NCBI GenBank assembly: GCA_903893935.1
Contig: CAITOD010000514.1
Span: 1-5,985 of the forward strand
Direction of reading: 5' to 3'
DNA from: an uncultured Sphingomonadales bacterium
GTDB lineage: Bacteria; Pseudomonadota; Alphaproteobacteria; Sphingomonadales; Sphingomonadaceae
DNA: 5,985 nucleotides
Shown here: one piece after another, positions 5,230 through 5,985 of the stretch
Layout: each line of letters begins with the position of its first letter
Numbering within the stretch: position 1 is the stretch's first letter
Notes under the pieces: model-generated
Told to the model about the DNA's origin: nothing
What the model saw: only the letters and a program-made list of their open reading frames with translations
The model's database searches: none
Program-made: the position numbers and the translations under genes

Positions 5230-5985
5230 TGCGCAAGGCCCCTTTCGCTCGCACTGACCTGGCGCGTCCCTCGCGCGCCCGCTGGCTGCCCGGCGTGTCG
5301 CGCGGGGCGATGGCGGCGCTGCTGCTGGCGGTGCCGGTGGCGGCGCGCGCGCAGTTCGCCGGCAGCGCCGCTGTCGTCCACGGCAGCGCCACGATCAGCA
5401 CCGTGGGCTCGACGCAAACGGTCAATATCGGCGCGGGCAGCCCGGTCACCACGATCAACTGGACCCCGACCGATAGCGCGATCGGCGGCGGCCCGATCAA
5501 TTTCCTGCCGCAGGGGCAAACCGTCGCCTATGTCGGCTCGCCGCTGGCGAGCGTGCCCTACACCGTGCTCAACCGCATCCTGCCCGCCGATCCGACGCGC
5601 AGCGTGGCATTCTACGGCGCGGTCACCAGCACGGCGAACACGCGCGTGTGGTTCTACAGCCCCGGCGGGCTGCTGATCGGCTCGACCGCGACGTTCAATG
5701 TGGGCGGTCTGGTGCTGACCGCGGCCGATCCGGTGACCGATGGCACCGGCAACTATATTACCACCGCTTCGGGCACCGACAGCTTCAGCGTGGCGGCGAC
5801 CGCCGGCAGCACCAGCGCGATCACCATCCAGTCGGGCGCGTCGATCAACGCGGTCAATGCCGGGCAAGCAAGTTATATCGTCGCCATCGCGCCGCAGATC
5901 ATCCAGGGCGGCACACTCAGCGTGGCGGGCTCCGCCGCGCTGGTGGCGGCGGAAAGTGCGACGTTTTCGGTCGATTCCAAAGGCC
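5229..5985 (+). CDS. TpsA-type secreted exoprotein, filamentous-haemagglutinin N-terminal domain (runs off the right edge)
   Basis: The first 252 codons of a two-partner-secretion exoprotein are present. A long basic N-terminus leads into a signal peptide (MAALLLAVPVAARA, 28-41) with probable cleavage before Gln42. The TPS secretion domain follows (about 43-170). VVHGSATIS (49-57), a VTTINW segment (73-78), INFLPQGQTVAY (90-101), LNRILPADP (114-122) and FYGAVTS (128-134) match the blocks of FhaB/HMW1-type domains. RVWFYSPGGLLIGSTATFNVGGLVLTAAD (139-167) is the family's central block, but SPGG (144-147) stands where NPNG is usual. From about 175 the chain becomes Ser/Thr/Gly/Ala-rich with short strand-like repeats, the start of a beta-helix. 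The start codon overlaps the TpsB stop (TGATG). The C-terminal effector or adhesin region is outside the window, so whether this is an adhesin, a haemophore-like binder or a toxin cannot be told. Confidence 0.9.
   Translation, partial: MRKAPFARTDLARPSRARWLPGVSRGAMAALLLAVPVAARAQFAGSAAVVHGSATISTVGSTQTVNIGAGSPVTTINWTPTDSAIGGGPINFLPQGQTVAYVGSPLASVPYTVLNRILPADPTRSVAFYGAVTSTANTRVWFYSPGGLLIGSTATFNVGGLVLTAADPVTDGTGNYITTASGTDSFSVAATAGSTSAITIQSGASINAVNAGQASYIVAIAPQIIQGGTLSVAGSAALVAAESATFSVDSKG

Noticed and set aside
4959..5867. 302-codon open frame on the minus strand opposite the TpsB/TpsA junction
   Set aside because: It spans the ends of two well-supported plus-strand genes and is of Arg/Ala/Asp-rich shadow composition.

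Overview
This is a GC-rich bacterial window. Its coding style, its TonB-dependent receptor and its filamentous-haemagglutinin-like secretion pair suggest an alphaproteobacterium, most likely a sphingomonad (Novosphingobium/Sphingomonas type). That placement comes from general resemblance only. Coding density is high and no mobile element, tRNA, rRNA or CRISPR is visible.

Layout. Two minus-strand genes fill the left half: the N-terminal part of a SulP-type anion transporter (from 710, running off the left edge) and, 65 bases upstream of it, btuB (2713 down to 776), an outer-membrane TonB-dependent corrinoid receptor. Upstream of btuB is a complete-looking cobalamin riboswitch (about 3045 down to 2884). 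A plausible sigma70-type promoter lies immediately before it, and a leader of about 170 bases follows it. That leader contains two mutually exclusive helices, one of which covers the btuB start codon.

The right half is read from the plus strand. An A-rich island (about 3181-3262) and a G-tract-rich leader (3306-3363) precede a TpsB/FhaC/ShlB-family outer-membrane transporter (3370-5229). This is translationally coupled (TGATG) to the beginning of its TpsA exoprotein partner (5229 to the right edge). The TpsA carries a recognisable secretion domain, but SPGG stands where the family usually has NPNG.

How it works together. btuB would import B12 across the outer membrane and be shut down by the riboswitch when B12 is plentiful. 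The TpsB barrel would export the TpsA protein to the surface or medium. The combination of a TonB receptor with an adjacent TpsB/TpsA pair resembles the haem-uptake hxuCBA arrangement, so a secreted corrinoid- or ligand-capture protein is an interesting but unproven idea. The plain alternative is two unrelated divergent operons.
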